This document shows, one piece after another, positions 1 to 5,996 of a DNA stretch of 8,319 nucleotides. The stretch comes from a bacterium (GTDB taxonomy: Bacteria; Actinomycetota; Acidimicrobiia; Acidimicrobiales; CATQHL01). Location of the stretch: positions 1-8,319 of the forward strand of contig JAPPKQ010000069.1 of NCBI GenBank assembly GCA_028819945.1. The letters run 5' to 3'. Under the pieces are notes generated by a model. It saw only the letters and a program-made list of their open reading frames with translations, was not told the origin of the DNA and ran no database searches. Made by a program: the position numbers and the translations under genes. Every line of letters starts with the position of its first letter. Within the stretch, counting starts at the first letter, position 1.

Positions 1-108
1 CGACCGTCTGGGGGGTCATGATCTCGTAGGTGCGCTGATCCTGGAGCATGCCGTCCTGGTGGATGCCCCGGAGTGGCCGAACGCGTTAACCCCGCCGATC
101 GCGTTGTA
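1..108 (-). pseudogene. 2-isopropylmalate synthase (LeuA) internal fragment, frameshifted, fused to permease
   Basis: Read leftward on the minus strand, positions ~105 to 70 give AIGGVNAFGHS. After a one-base frame change, positions 67 to 2 give GIHQDGML followed by an RTYEIMTPQTV stretch. In 2-isopropylmalate synthase (leucine biosynthesis, condensing acetyl-CoA with 2-ketoisovalerate) the corresponding conserved segment is of the form NKAIVG-x-x-AF-x-H-x-SGIHQDGVL...YEIM-P. The match is short but nearly diagnostic. The frame break lies in the GGGG run (CCCC on the plus strand, 66-69): one extra base there would join GHS to GIHQDG, as the family requires. The fragment has no start of its own here and continues past the left edge. 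Homocitrate or citramalate synthases are less likely alternatives. Confidence 0.75.
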
Positions 109-1011
109 CCGGGCCACGGCGATGCCGGTGTAGCCGAACACGGCCAGCTGGAGGTTCTTCGGCTCGAGGCGATGCGAGATGTCACCGATCTGGCTGGCCC
201 CCGCGATGCCGGCGAGGGCGCCTGACAGCAGCATGACGACCACGAGCAGCCGGCCGGTCCGGATGCCCGCATAGCGGCCCGCCGCCGGACTGTCGGCCGA
301 CACCCTCATCTGGAAGCCGAACCGCGTGCTGCGCACCACGAAGAGGAGCGCCAGCGCCAGCACCGCTCCCAGGATGAAGCCGAATGGCACGACGACGGTC
401 GTGCCGTACTGCGGCCAGAAGGCCTCGGGCACCAGGGTCTTGGCGCGTGGGAAGACCCGCGCGCTCTGTGTGGAGAGGTCGCGCCAGTAGGACGTCGAAT
501 CGAAGATCAAGTAGAAGAGGATCAGCGGCGCGATGTAGTTCAGCATCAGCGTCGTGAGGACCTCGTTGGTGTTCAGGTAGACCCGCAACAGCGCGGCGAT
601 GGCTGCCCACACGCAGCCCCCGACGATGCCCGCCAGGATCATCAGGGTCATGACGGCGGTGAGAGAATGCCCGCCGAAGTACGTGCCCGCGGCGGCGGCC
701 AGCATGGCGCCGATCATCAACTGGCCGTCGGCGCCGATGTTCCACACCTTCATGCGGAATGTGACAGCCGCGGCGAGCCCGGTCAGCAGCAGCGGCGTGG
801 CGGCCACGAGCGTGTTGGAGAACGCGCCGGGGTTGGTGAAAGCCGCCCGCACCATGCGCTGGTAGATGTCGACGGGATCGCGGCCGCTCGCCCAGAGCAC
901 CAGCGCGCCGATGGCGAGGGCCGCGATCACCGCAATCGGCGGTGTGGCCGGACCCAGCCAGCGCGGCGGTTTCAGCCGCCGTTCGAAGTGGATTTCAGGA
1001 AGCCACCGCAC
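16..1011 (-). CDS. ABC transporter inner-membrane permease, YufP/BPD_transp_2 type, 3' end replaced
   Basis: This is an integral membrane subunit of a nucleoside- or sugar-type ABC importer (PF02653-like). A hydrophobic helix lies at residues ~26-42. Further helices surround the family hallmark WNIGADGQLMIGA (90-102), and NEVLTTLMLNYIAP (149-162) matches the conserved TNEV-x-x-T-x-MLNYIA segment. Later membrane segments are at ~204-226 and ~255-275. The start is a GTG at 1009-1011, with GGAGG (1018-1022) six bases upstream. It overlaps the last 17 bases of the ATPase gene, which indicates translational coupling. Homology holds to about residue 300 (FGYTGIAVA). The remaining ~30 residues are not permease: they read into LeuA-like sequence and then out of frame to a stop at 16-18. 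The family is usually about 350 residues or more, so the last part of the membrane domain is missing. The encoded product is probably non-functional if the junction is real. Confidence 0.85.
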   Translation of the reverse strand: MRWLPEIHFERRLKPPRWLGPATPPIAVIAALAIGALVLWASGRDPVDIYQRMVRAAFTNPGAFSNTLVAATPLLLTGLAAAVTFRMKVWNIGADGQLMIGAMLAAAAGTYFGGHSLTAVMTLMILAGIVGGCVWAAIAALLRVYLNTNEVLTTLMLNYIAPLILFYLIFDSTSYWRDLSTQSARVFPRAKTLVPEAFWPQYGTTVVVPFGFILGAVLALALLFVVRSTRFGFQMRVSADSPAAGRYAGIRTGRLLVVVMLLSGALAGIAGASQIGDISHRLEPKNLQLAVFGYTGIAVARYNAIGGVNAFGHSGASTRTACSRISAPTRS

Positions 1012-2596
1012 CGGCGTCCTCCAGCGCGCCGCCCATCATCAGCATCCCGACCTGTTCGGCGTCGGCGTCGTCTCCCCGGATCACTCCCTGGATCCGGCCG
1101 CGGGAGATGACCGCGATCCGATCCGCCAGGTCGAGGATCTCCCCGAGGTCCTCGGAGATCATCAGGATGGCCGCGCCGCCGGCGGCCGCTTCGAGCAGGA
1201 GCGTGCGGATGGATTCCATCGCCGACACGTCCAGCCCGCGCGTCGGTGTGGCGACGACCAGCACGTGCGGCTCGGAGGAGATCTCCCGTGCCAGCAGGAC
1301 CTTCTGGGCGTTCCCTCCCGAGAGCTGCCGGACCAGGGAGTCGGCCGTGCCCTTGACGTTGAACGCCTCCAGCAAGCGCTGCGTCCTGGCCAGGATCCGG
1401 GCCTTGACGAGGAACGGTCCGCGCCTCAGTTGCCGCTGCCGGTAGGACTTCAGCACACAGTTGTCGGCCACCGTCAGCCCGGGCGCCAGACCGGTGCCGA
1501 TGCGATCCTCGGGGACGTAGGCGAGGCCGCGGTCCGAGGCGGCGCGCGGATCGCCCGGCGGCAGCGGCCTCCCGCGCAACCTGACCTCACCGCCGGTGTG
1601 CTTGCGCAGCCCGGCGATCACTTCGCCGAGAGCCACCTGGCCGTTCCCGGCGACGCCGGCCACTCCGAGGATCTCCCCGGCTCGCACCGACAGCGTGATC
1701 TCCCGCAACGCCGGTGTGCCGTCTGCGTCGACCGCGCTGACGTCCTGCAACTCGAGCGCCGGTTCGGCCTCGCCCACCGGTTCGGACCGGGAGCGTCTCG
1801 AGAAGGCGATATCGCGCCCGACCATCAGCCGCGCCAGACCCCGCGCATCGACACTCGTGGTCCGGAGGTCCGCCGAGCCGGAGACGCGGCCCTGGCGCAG
1901 CACGGTGACCCGATCGCAGAGCGCCGACACCTCGTCGAGCTTGTGGGAGATGAAGACGACAGCCTCACCCTCGGCCGCCATGCGCCGGAGCGAGACGAAC
2001 AACTGCTCGGCCTCCTGGGGCGTCAGGACCGAGGTCGGCTCGTCGAGGATCAGCGTGCGCGCTCCCCGGTACAGGGCCTTCAGGATCTCGACGCGCTGGC
2101 GCTCGCCGACCGACAGGCGCGAGATGACGGCCCGCGGGTTGACGTGCATGTCGAAGCGCTCCGCGGCGCGGGCCACCTCGTCCTCCACCTGCCTGCGGTT
2201 GAACACTCGCCGGCCGTCGCGGTGCCATCCCAGGACCACGTTCTCCGCCACGGTCATCGACGAGACGAGGCTGAAGTGCTGGTGGACCATGAAGATCCCG
2301 GCGTCGTAGGCATCGGCCGGGGATCGGAAGGCGACCGGGGCCCCGCCGACGAGCACCTGTCCCGCGTCGGGACGGTAGAGGCCGGTGAGGATCTTGCACA
2401 GCGTGGTCTTGCCCGAACCGTTCTCGCCGAGCAGCGCGTGAACCTCGCCGCGATCGGCGTCGAAGTCCACGCCGTCGTTCGCCACGACTCCCGGGAAGGC
2501 TTTCGTGATGCCCCGGGCGGACACGTCGTGGCGATCTTGTGCCCGCGCTCCGGCGGCGCCTTCAGCCGTCACTGCCGCAACCCCCCGGTCGGGCAT
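995..2596 (-). CDS. ABC transporter ATP-binding protein with two nucleotide-binding domains (YufO/RbsA-like, nucleoside or sugar import)
   Basis: A 533-residue cytoplasmic ATPase made of tandem ABC cassettes, powering the adjacent permease. Cassette 1 (about 25-260) has Walker A GENGSGKTT (57-65), Q-loop Q106, signature LSVGERQRVE (161-170), Walker B TLILDEPT (181-188, catalytic E186) and switch H218. Cassette 2 (about 280-505) is degenerate at its own active site. Its P-loop-like GVAGNGQVAL (314-323) lacks the lysine, Walker B VLVVATPTRGLD carries T450 where the glutamate would be, and the switch His is replaced by SED (481-483), but LSGGNAQKV (425-433) is intact. This asymmetry is typical of the YufO/BmpA-system ATPases, so it is not a defect. 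The ATG at 2594-2596 has AAGGGGA just upstream. The gene lies 55 bp after the M20 gene and overlaps the permease start. The deaminase two genes upstream makes a nucleoside or nucleobase ligand more likely than a sugar (inference). Confidence 0.93.
   Translation of the reverse strand: MPDRGVAAVTAEGAAGARAQDRHDVSARGITKAFPGVVANDGVDFDADRGEVHALLGENGSGKTTLCKILTGLYRPDAGQVLVGGAPVAFRSPADAYDAGIFMVHQHFSLVSSMTVAENVVLGWHRDGRRVFNRRQVEDEVARAAERFDMHVNPRAVISRLSVGERQRVEILKALYRGARTLILDEPTSVLTPQEAEQLFVSLRRMAAEGEAVVFISHKLDEVSALCDRVTVLRQGRVSGSADLRTTSVDARGLARLMVGRDIAFSRRSRSEPVGEAEPALELQDVSAVDADGTPALREITLSVRAGEILGVAGVAGNGQVALGEVIAGLRKHTGGEVRLRGRPLPPGDPRAASDRGLAYVPEDRIGTGLAPGLTVADNCVLKSYRQRQLRRGPFLVKARILARTQRLLEAFNVKGTADSLVRQLSGGNAQKVLLAREISSEPHVLVVATPTRGLDVSAMESIRTLLLEAAAGGAAILMISEDLGEILDLADRIAVISRGRIQGVIRGDDADAEQVGMLMMGGALEDAGAVAS
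1018..1022 (-). promoter_or_regulatory. Ribosome binding site GGAGG for the permease GTG start
   Basis: GGAGG read leftward, six bases before the GTG at 1011-1009 and inside the 3' end of the ATPase gene. It supports the GTG start and a 17-bp gene overlap with coupled translation. Confidence 0.6.
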
Positions 2597-2651
2597 CGTT
2601 CCCCTTCCGGGTCGCGCACTCCGGGCATTCCTGCCGATCCCCCCGAGAACA
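2597..2651. other. 55-bp gap between M20 hydrolase and ABC ATPase genes
   Basis: The short gap holds the ATPase ribosome site (AAGGGGA, about 2600-2606 read leftward). The only possible hairpin is a 4-bp stem GGCA/TGCC around 2623-2634, too weak for a terminator. I see no promoter-like hexamers, so read-through from the hydrolase genes into the transporter genes is the simplest reading. Confidence 0.5.
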
Positions 2652-3863
2652 TCAGCGGGACGTCAGGAGGCCGGTGGCCAGGTCGGCAATGACCCGGGCG
2701 GCGCCCTCGAGCTGTCGTACCTCGACCCGCTCGTTGGCGCAGTGGCACTCCGCCACGTTCCCGGGTCCGAAGTTCACCGCCTCGATGCCCGCGTCGTTCA
2801 CGAGGTTGCGGACGTCGCTGGAGAACGGGGCGCCGTAGACCTCCCCGGGCGTGCCCGTGACCCTCTCGACGCTGTCGACAAGACGCTGCACCAGGGACGA
2901 TCCGACGGGGATCTCGGCGGGCTCGAACCGGTTGTAGGCCACCGTGACCTCCACGCCCACCTCCGAGCCGGCCGGGCGAGCCGCCAGGATCCGCTCGGTC
3001 ACCTCCTGCACCTCGCGCTCGATGGTCTCGCCCGGGACCAGGCGGCGGTCCACGAACAACTCCACCGAGTCCGAGACGGCGTTGGGGGTGACCCCGCCCT
3101 GGACCACCGTCGGCGTGCACGAGCCCGAGCCGAGCAGATGGTGACGGTGCTGCTCGAGGTGGTTGCGGTAGCCCTCGAGTGCCTGCAGCGCCCAGAGCAG
3201 GCCCCACGTGGGGTTGACGCCGAGGTGGCTGCGGCTGGCGTGGATGGATCGCCCCTGCAGACGAATCCGCAGCGGCAGCAGGCCGCGCGTGGCCGCGGCG
3301 ATGCGCAGGTCGGTCGGCTCTGTCACGATCCCGAAGTCGCCGGTGTAGCCGGCCTCCAGCAGCGACAGAGTTCCGGGCTCGGCCCGCTCCTCGCCTGCCG
3401 CGAAGTGGAGCACGAGCGATCCGTCGAGGCGATCCAGCTGGGCGGCGAGGTAATGGGCCACTCCGATCTGGGTGGCCAGTCCGGCCTTCATGTCGCAGGC
3501 CCCGCGCCCGTACATGTAGCCGTCGCGCACCTCGGCGCCGAAGGGGTCCGACGTCCACTCCGTCTCGTCGTCGATTGGCACAGTGTCCAGGTGACCGTTC
3601 AGGACCAGGGTCGGGCCGTCGCTCCGGCCGCGGAGGATGGCGCCCACGGAGTGGCGACCCGGCAGCGACTCCACCAATTCGGCCTCCACCGGCGTGCCGT
3701 CGAAGTACTCCGCGACACGCCGGGCCACGTCGGACTCGAAGGCGCCCGGGTTCGTGCTCGGGATGCTCACCAGGTCGGCGAGGACGGCGCTGAGGTACTC
3801 GGCAGAGAGCGGATCCCGTCCGTTCGGGCGGCTAGGTGCTTCAGCGTGCGGCGTCGTGCTCAT
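2652..3863 (-). CDS. M20-family metallopeptidase/amidohydrolase (ArgE/DapE/CPG2-like)
   Basis: A 403-residue cytosolic di-metal hydrolase that cleaves N-acyl or peptide-type amide bonds. The catalytic domain carries GHLDTVP (90-96; metal H91 and nearby catalytic D93), GRGACDMKAG (119-128; bridging metal D124), AGEE (156-159; E158 general base, E159 metal) and TEPT (181-184; E182 metal). The inserted dimerisation (lid) domain spans about 190-300 and contains H208 in RSIHAS. The final metal histidine is H374 in AECHCANERV, the position usually written AH-x-x-NE. All expected metal ligands are present and length is normal for ArgE/DapE relatives. No signal peptide is visible. The ATG (3861-3863) overlaps the deaminase stop as ATGA and has AAAGGA nine bases upstream. 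The substrate cannot be read from sequence. The neighbours suggest a linear N-acyl or carbamoyl product of ring opening rather than arginine or lysine biosynthesis (inference). Confidence 0.92.
   Translation of the reverse strand: MSTTPHAEAPSRPNGRDPLSAEYLSAVLADLVSIPSTNPGAFESDVARRVAEYFDGTPVEAELVESLPGRHSVGAILRGRSDGPTLVLNGHLDTVPIDDETEWTSDPFGAEVRDGYMYGRGACDMKAGLATQIGVAHYLAAQLDRLDGSLVLHFAAGEERAEPGTLSLLEAGYTGDFGIVTEPTDLRIAAATRGLLPLRIRLQGRSIHASRSHLGVNPTWGLLWALQALEGYRNHLEQHRHHLLGSGSCTPTVVQGGVTPNAVSDSVELFVDRRLVPGETIEREVQEVTERILAARPAGSEVGVEVTVAYNRFEPAEIPVGSSLVQRLVDSVERVTGTPGEVYGAPFSSDVRNLVNDAGIEAVNFGPGNVAECHCANERVEVRQLEGAARVIADLATGLLTSR
3860..3863 (-). other. ATGA stop/start overlap coupling deaminase and M20 genes
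   Basis: On the minus strand the deaminase TGA (3862-3860) and the M20 ATG (3863-3861) share ATGA (TCAT on the plus strand). This four-base overlap indicates one transcript and translational coupling of the two hydrolases. Confidence 0.85.
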
Positions 3864-4918
3864 GGGTTGTGGTCCTTTCGCAACGACCCCTGTTCGAGGG
3901 TCTCAACGTGGGCGTCGATCTGCCGGTGGAGGTCGGCAGCCTGATCCCGGTCGCAGAATGCGGCGTCGACGGCCCGCCGTGTCGCCGCCTCGACGTCCAG
4001 CAGGGTCCAGCCGAGCGAACGGCTCACCTCGGCGAACTCGCCGCTCAGGGTGACGTTCATCGCCTTCGGATCGTCGGAGTTGATCGTCACCGGCACGCCG
4101 GCCTCGATCAGCGGGCCGACGGCGTGGTGATCGACGTCGGGGTACAGGCCGGTGATGACGTTGGAGGTGGGGGTGACGTTCAGCGTGATCTCCCGCTCCG
4201 CCAAGTGCTCCAGCAGCGCCGGATCCTCGATGGATCGGACACCGTGGTCGACGCGGTCCAGGTGCAGGTGCTCGAGGGCGTCCCACACCCCCTCGGGTCC
4301 CGAGGATTCCCCGGCGTGGGCGGTGCGTCCGAGGCCCAGTTCGGCGGCGCGGGCGTAGACCTCGGTGAACTTCGGCGAGGTCCGGCCGAGTAGCTCCTCG
4401 TTGCCGTCGAGGCCGAGGCCGACCACGCGGGACGGACCACTGGTCCCCAGCCATTCCACGAGCCCCATGGCCCATTCCGCCGACTGCTCCCGGCTGATCG
4501 AGGGTGTGAGCCTGCAATCGGCGTGGCCGTCGCCGTACGCCCGCTCGAAGCCGGCTGCCAGCGCTTCGATGAGCGGCTCCCGGCGAAGGTGCGGCCAGTA
4601 GCGCGGACCGCAGAGCACTTCGGCGTAGATGATCCCGTCGGCGCGCAGTTGTGCCGCCGCGTCGTAGGCGAGTTGCTCGGCGATCTCGGCCGTGCGCAGC
4701 AGGTCGCACCACCACTCGTAGACCTCGAGAAACTCCGCGAGTGTCGCGTAGACGAACAGAGACTCGGCGGGGCGGAGCATCGGAACACCGAACTCCGCGG
4801 CCAGTTCCTCGATCCGCTCGGCGCTCAGGCAGGCCTCCACGTGGACGTGCAACTCCACCTTGGGGAATGCCCGGATCGCCTCAATCCCCGGTGCGGTGCC
4901 TCCGTCGAGTGTTGTCAT
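3860..4918 (-). CDS. Adenosine deaminase family metal-dependent deaminase
   Basis: A 352-residue amidohydrolase-superfamily deaminase with a TIM-barrel fold and one metal. The family removes an exocyclic amino group from adenosine or a related aminopurine, releasing ammonia. Motifs in order: PKVELHVHVEACL (19-31; metal H24 and H26), GLGLDGNE (167-174; the usual GxDLAGdE), TAHAGE (199-204; metal H201, catalytic E204), VDHG (223-226; H225), TPTSNV (249-254) and NSDDP (280-284; metal D282). All catalytic residues are intact and length is normal. One oddity is A29-C30 in the first motif, where most adenosine deaminases have a glycine (H-x-H-x-E-G). Substrate preference may therefore differ from plain adenosine. 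The ATG at 4916-4918 has GAGGAG seven bases upstream. The gene follows the LysR gene by 42 bp and overlaps the M20 gene by 4 bp. A deaminase acting on adenine or another aminated heterocycle is equally possible. Confidence 0.92.
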   Translation of the reverse strand: MTTLDGGTAPGIEAIRAFPKVELHVHVEACLSAERIEELAAEFGVPMLRPAESLFVYATLAEFLEVYEWWCDLLRTAEIAEQLAYDAAAQLRADGIIYAEVLCGPRYWPHLRREPLIEALAAGFERAYGDGHADCRLTPSISREQSAEWAMGLVEWLGTSGPSRVVGLGLDGNEELLGRTSPKFTEVYARAAELGLGRTAHAGESSGPEGVWDALEHLHLDRVDHGVRSIEDPALLEHLAEREITLNVTPTSNVITGLYPDVDHHAVGPLIEAGVPVTINSDDPKAMNVTLSGEFAEVSRSLGWTLLDVEAATRRAVDAAFCDRDQAADLHRQIDAHVETLEQGSLRKDHNP

Positions 4919-4960
4919 CGCTGCACTCCTCGGTGTCGGGTGTTCCGGCCGTCGGGCGCG
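4919..4960. other. 42-bp gap between lysR-type and deaminase genes
   Basis: It contains the deaminase ribosome site (GAGGAG read leftward, about 4926-4931). I see no terminator hairpin with a T-run, so the regulator and hydrolase/transporter genes are probably co-transcribed. Confidence 0.45.
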
Positions 4961-5914
4961 CTAGTCGCCGGGCAGGACCACGGCGTGGGCGGGCAGGGAA
5001 GGCATCGGGCCACGGCTGACGAGTTCGACGAACGCGGCCGCGGGTGCCGAGAGAGCCGAACGCGCGAACACGGTGAGTTCCCAGGCGACGGGGGGATCCA
5101 ACGCACGTGCCGTGCGGGCGAGTTCCTCCGGCACGTTGGCGGACGGCACCAGGACAGCGCCGAGACCCGCCGCCGCCAGGCGCACTGCCGCCTGGACTTG
5201 CGAGGTGAGGACGGCCTGGCGCGGACGGAAGCCAGCGAGAGCACAAGCGGTTGCGACGTAGTCCGAGAGCCCCTGGGAGGGTTCGTAGAGAATCCAGTTG
5301 CGGTCAGCCAGCTCGCGCAGCGCCACCGGGCCGCCGCCGGCGAGCGGGTCACTCGGAGGCAGCACGACCAGGAACTGTTCCCAACCCAGGGACACGACCG
5401 GCCCGGACCAGTTCGGTGGCCGAACGCCGATTGCCAGGTCACCGATTCCCTTCGCAACCGACTCGTTCATTGTCGTCCGATGCGCGAACTCGTGGAGTTG
5501 GATGGCCACCCTTGGGTATTCCTCCTGCCAGCGCCGGAGTGGGTCGATCAGCATCGAGTCCACCAGCGTGGGCAGCGTCGCCACCTCCAGGACTCCGACG
5601 TCGAACCCGGCGATGGTGCGGGCCTGCCGGGTGAGCCGGTCGGCCGCGGCCAGTGCCCCGCGGGCATCGCCCAGCAGGGCGCGGCCCAGCGGCGTGGGCT
5701 GCACCCCGCGGCGCAGCCGCTCGAGCAGACGGTTGCCGAAGAACTCCTCCAGTGCCCGCAACTGCTGGGACAGCGCGGGCTGCGAGACCCCGAGCCGCCG
5801 CGCTCCTGCGGTCACGGATCCCTCATCGACAACGGTCACCCAGGCCCGGAGATGCCGGAGGTTGACAGCCTCGGTGCCCGGCTCCTCTGCTATTAGGGTT
5901 TGCTTATCCTTCAT
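4961..5914 (-). CDS. LysR-type transcriptional regulator
   Basis: A DNA-binding regulator of about 317 residues from the chosen ATG at 5912-5914. The N-terminal winged helix-turn-helix runs from NLRHLRAWVTVVDEGSVT through ARRLGVSQPALSQQLRALEE, followed by the GNRLLER and PTPLG segments typical of the family. The C-terminal two-lobed effector-binding domain starts at VGVLEVATLPTLV and includes the GDLAIGVRPP and GLGAVLVPSANVPEE strands. The frame stays open to an ATG at 5974, but that start adds about 20 residues with no family homology. The 5914 start puts the helix-turn-helix near residue 18 and leaves room for a promoter. The first codons (including CTA and ATA) are AT-rich, unlike the rest of the gene. 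The gene heads the leftward run and sits back to back with the cyclase gene, the usual LysR arrangement for regulating a divergent neighbour. The effector is unknown, probably a pathway intermediate. Confidence 0.93.
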   Translation of the reverse strand: MKDKQTLIAEEPGTEAVNLRHLRAWVTVVDEGSVTAGARRLGVSQPALSQQLRALEEFFGNRLLERLRRGVQPTPLGRALLGDARGALAAADRLTRQARTIAGFDVGVLEVATLPTLVDSMLIDPLRRWQEEYPRVAIQLHEFAHRTTMNESVAKGIGDLAIGVRPPNWSGPVVSLGWEQFLVVLPPSDPLAGGGPVALRELADRNWILYEPSQGLSDYVATACALAGFRPRQAVLTSQVQAAVRLAAAGLGAVLVPSANVPEELARTARALDPPVAWELTVFARSALSAPAAAFVELVSRGPMPSLPAHAVVLPGD

Positions 5915-5920
5915 ATCAGA

Positions 5921-5949
5921 ATTGTGTCCTTGAATAATGTCACCGTCAA
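5921..5949 (-). promoter_or_regulatory. Candidate leftward promoter of the LysR gene, possibly giving a leaderless transcript
   Basis: Read leftward, TTGACG (5949-5944) and CACAAT (5926-5921) are separated by 17 bp, resembling -35 and -10 hexamers (consensus TTGACA / TATAAT, 5/6 and 4/6). Transcription would begin near 5914, at or next to the ATG chosen for the LysR gene. That fits a leaderless mRNA, which is common in actinobacteria. Only a weak AAGGA about 12 bases away could otherwise serve as ribosome site. Prediction only. Confidence 0.4.
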
Positions 5950-5950
5950 G
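5929..5950. promoter_or_regulatory. CTTGA-N12-TCAAG inverted repeat, candidate LysR operator
   Basis: Perfect 5-bp arms (5929-5933 and 5946-5950) flank a 12-bp AT-rich spacer in the middle of the divergent gap. A dyad between a LysR gene and its divergent neighbour is the expected place for the autoregulatory recognition site. The arms also contain the TTGA of both candidate -35 elements, so the symmetry may reflect promoters rather than protein binding. Confidence 0.35.
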
Positions 5951-5958
5951 CATACGCT
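5930..5958 (+). promoter_or_regulatory. Candidate rightward promoter of the cyclase operon
   Basis: TTGAAT (5930-5935) and TACGCT (5953-5958) are 17 bp apart. The -10 match is poor, as expected for an activator-dependent promoter. Transcription would start near 5965, leaving a leader of about 30 bases containing AGGAGG. It overlaps the leftward candidate face to face. Prediction only. Confidence 0.3.
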
Positions 5959-5983
5959 TCACCCAGGACCGCATCCGCTAACC

Positions 5984-5989
5984 AGGAGG
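5984..5989 (+). promoter_or_regulatory. Ribosome binding site AGGAGG for the cyclase-family gene
   Basis: AGGAGG ends seven bases before the ATG at 5997-5999 and fixes that start. Confidence 0.75.
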
Positions 5990-5996
5990 GGGCCCT

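Noticed and set aside
1..120. Natural bifunctional permease-LeuA fusion protein
   Set aside because: The joint truncates the membrane domain, the LeuA part starts in mid-domain, and the frame breaks after about a dozen codons. No functional fusion is plausible.
2620..2636. Small GGCA/TGCC hairpin as a terminator between the M20 and ATPase genes
   Set aside because: The stem is only 4 bp, with no T-run on the transcribed strand. It is insufficient for an intrinsic terminator.
866..2692. Very long open frame on the plus strand opposite the ABC ATPase
   Set aside because: It is antisense to a clear ABC ATPase, has low-complexity Arg/Pro/Gly/Asp-rich composition and no recognisable domain. This is a common artefact of high-GC codon bias.
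2505..3944. Long plus-strand frame opposite the M20 gene
   Set aside because: It is a GC-bias shadow of a gene with complete M20 motifs on the minus strand, with no domain or ribosome site.
4523..5896. Plus-strand frame opposite the deaminase and LysR genes
   Set aside because: It spans two well-supported minus-strand genes, has biased composition and shows no homology I recognise.
5915..5927. CAGAATTGTG as a second regulator palindrome next to the LysR start
   Set aside because: It is only CA-n-AATT-n-TG, mismatched at the n positions and short in an AT-rich patch. I did not consider it distinct from chance.
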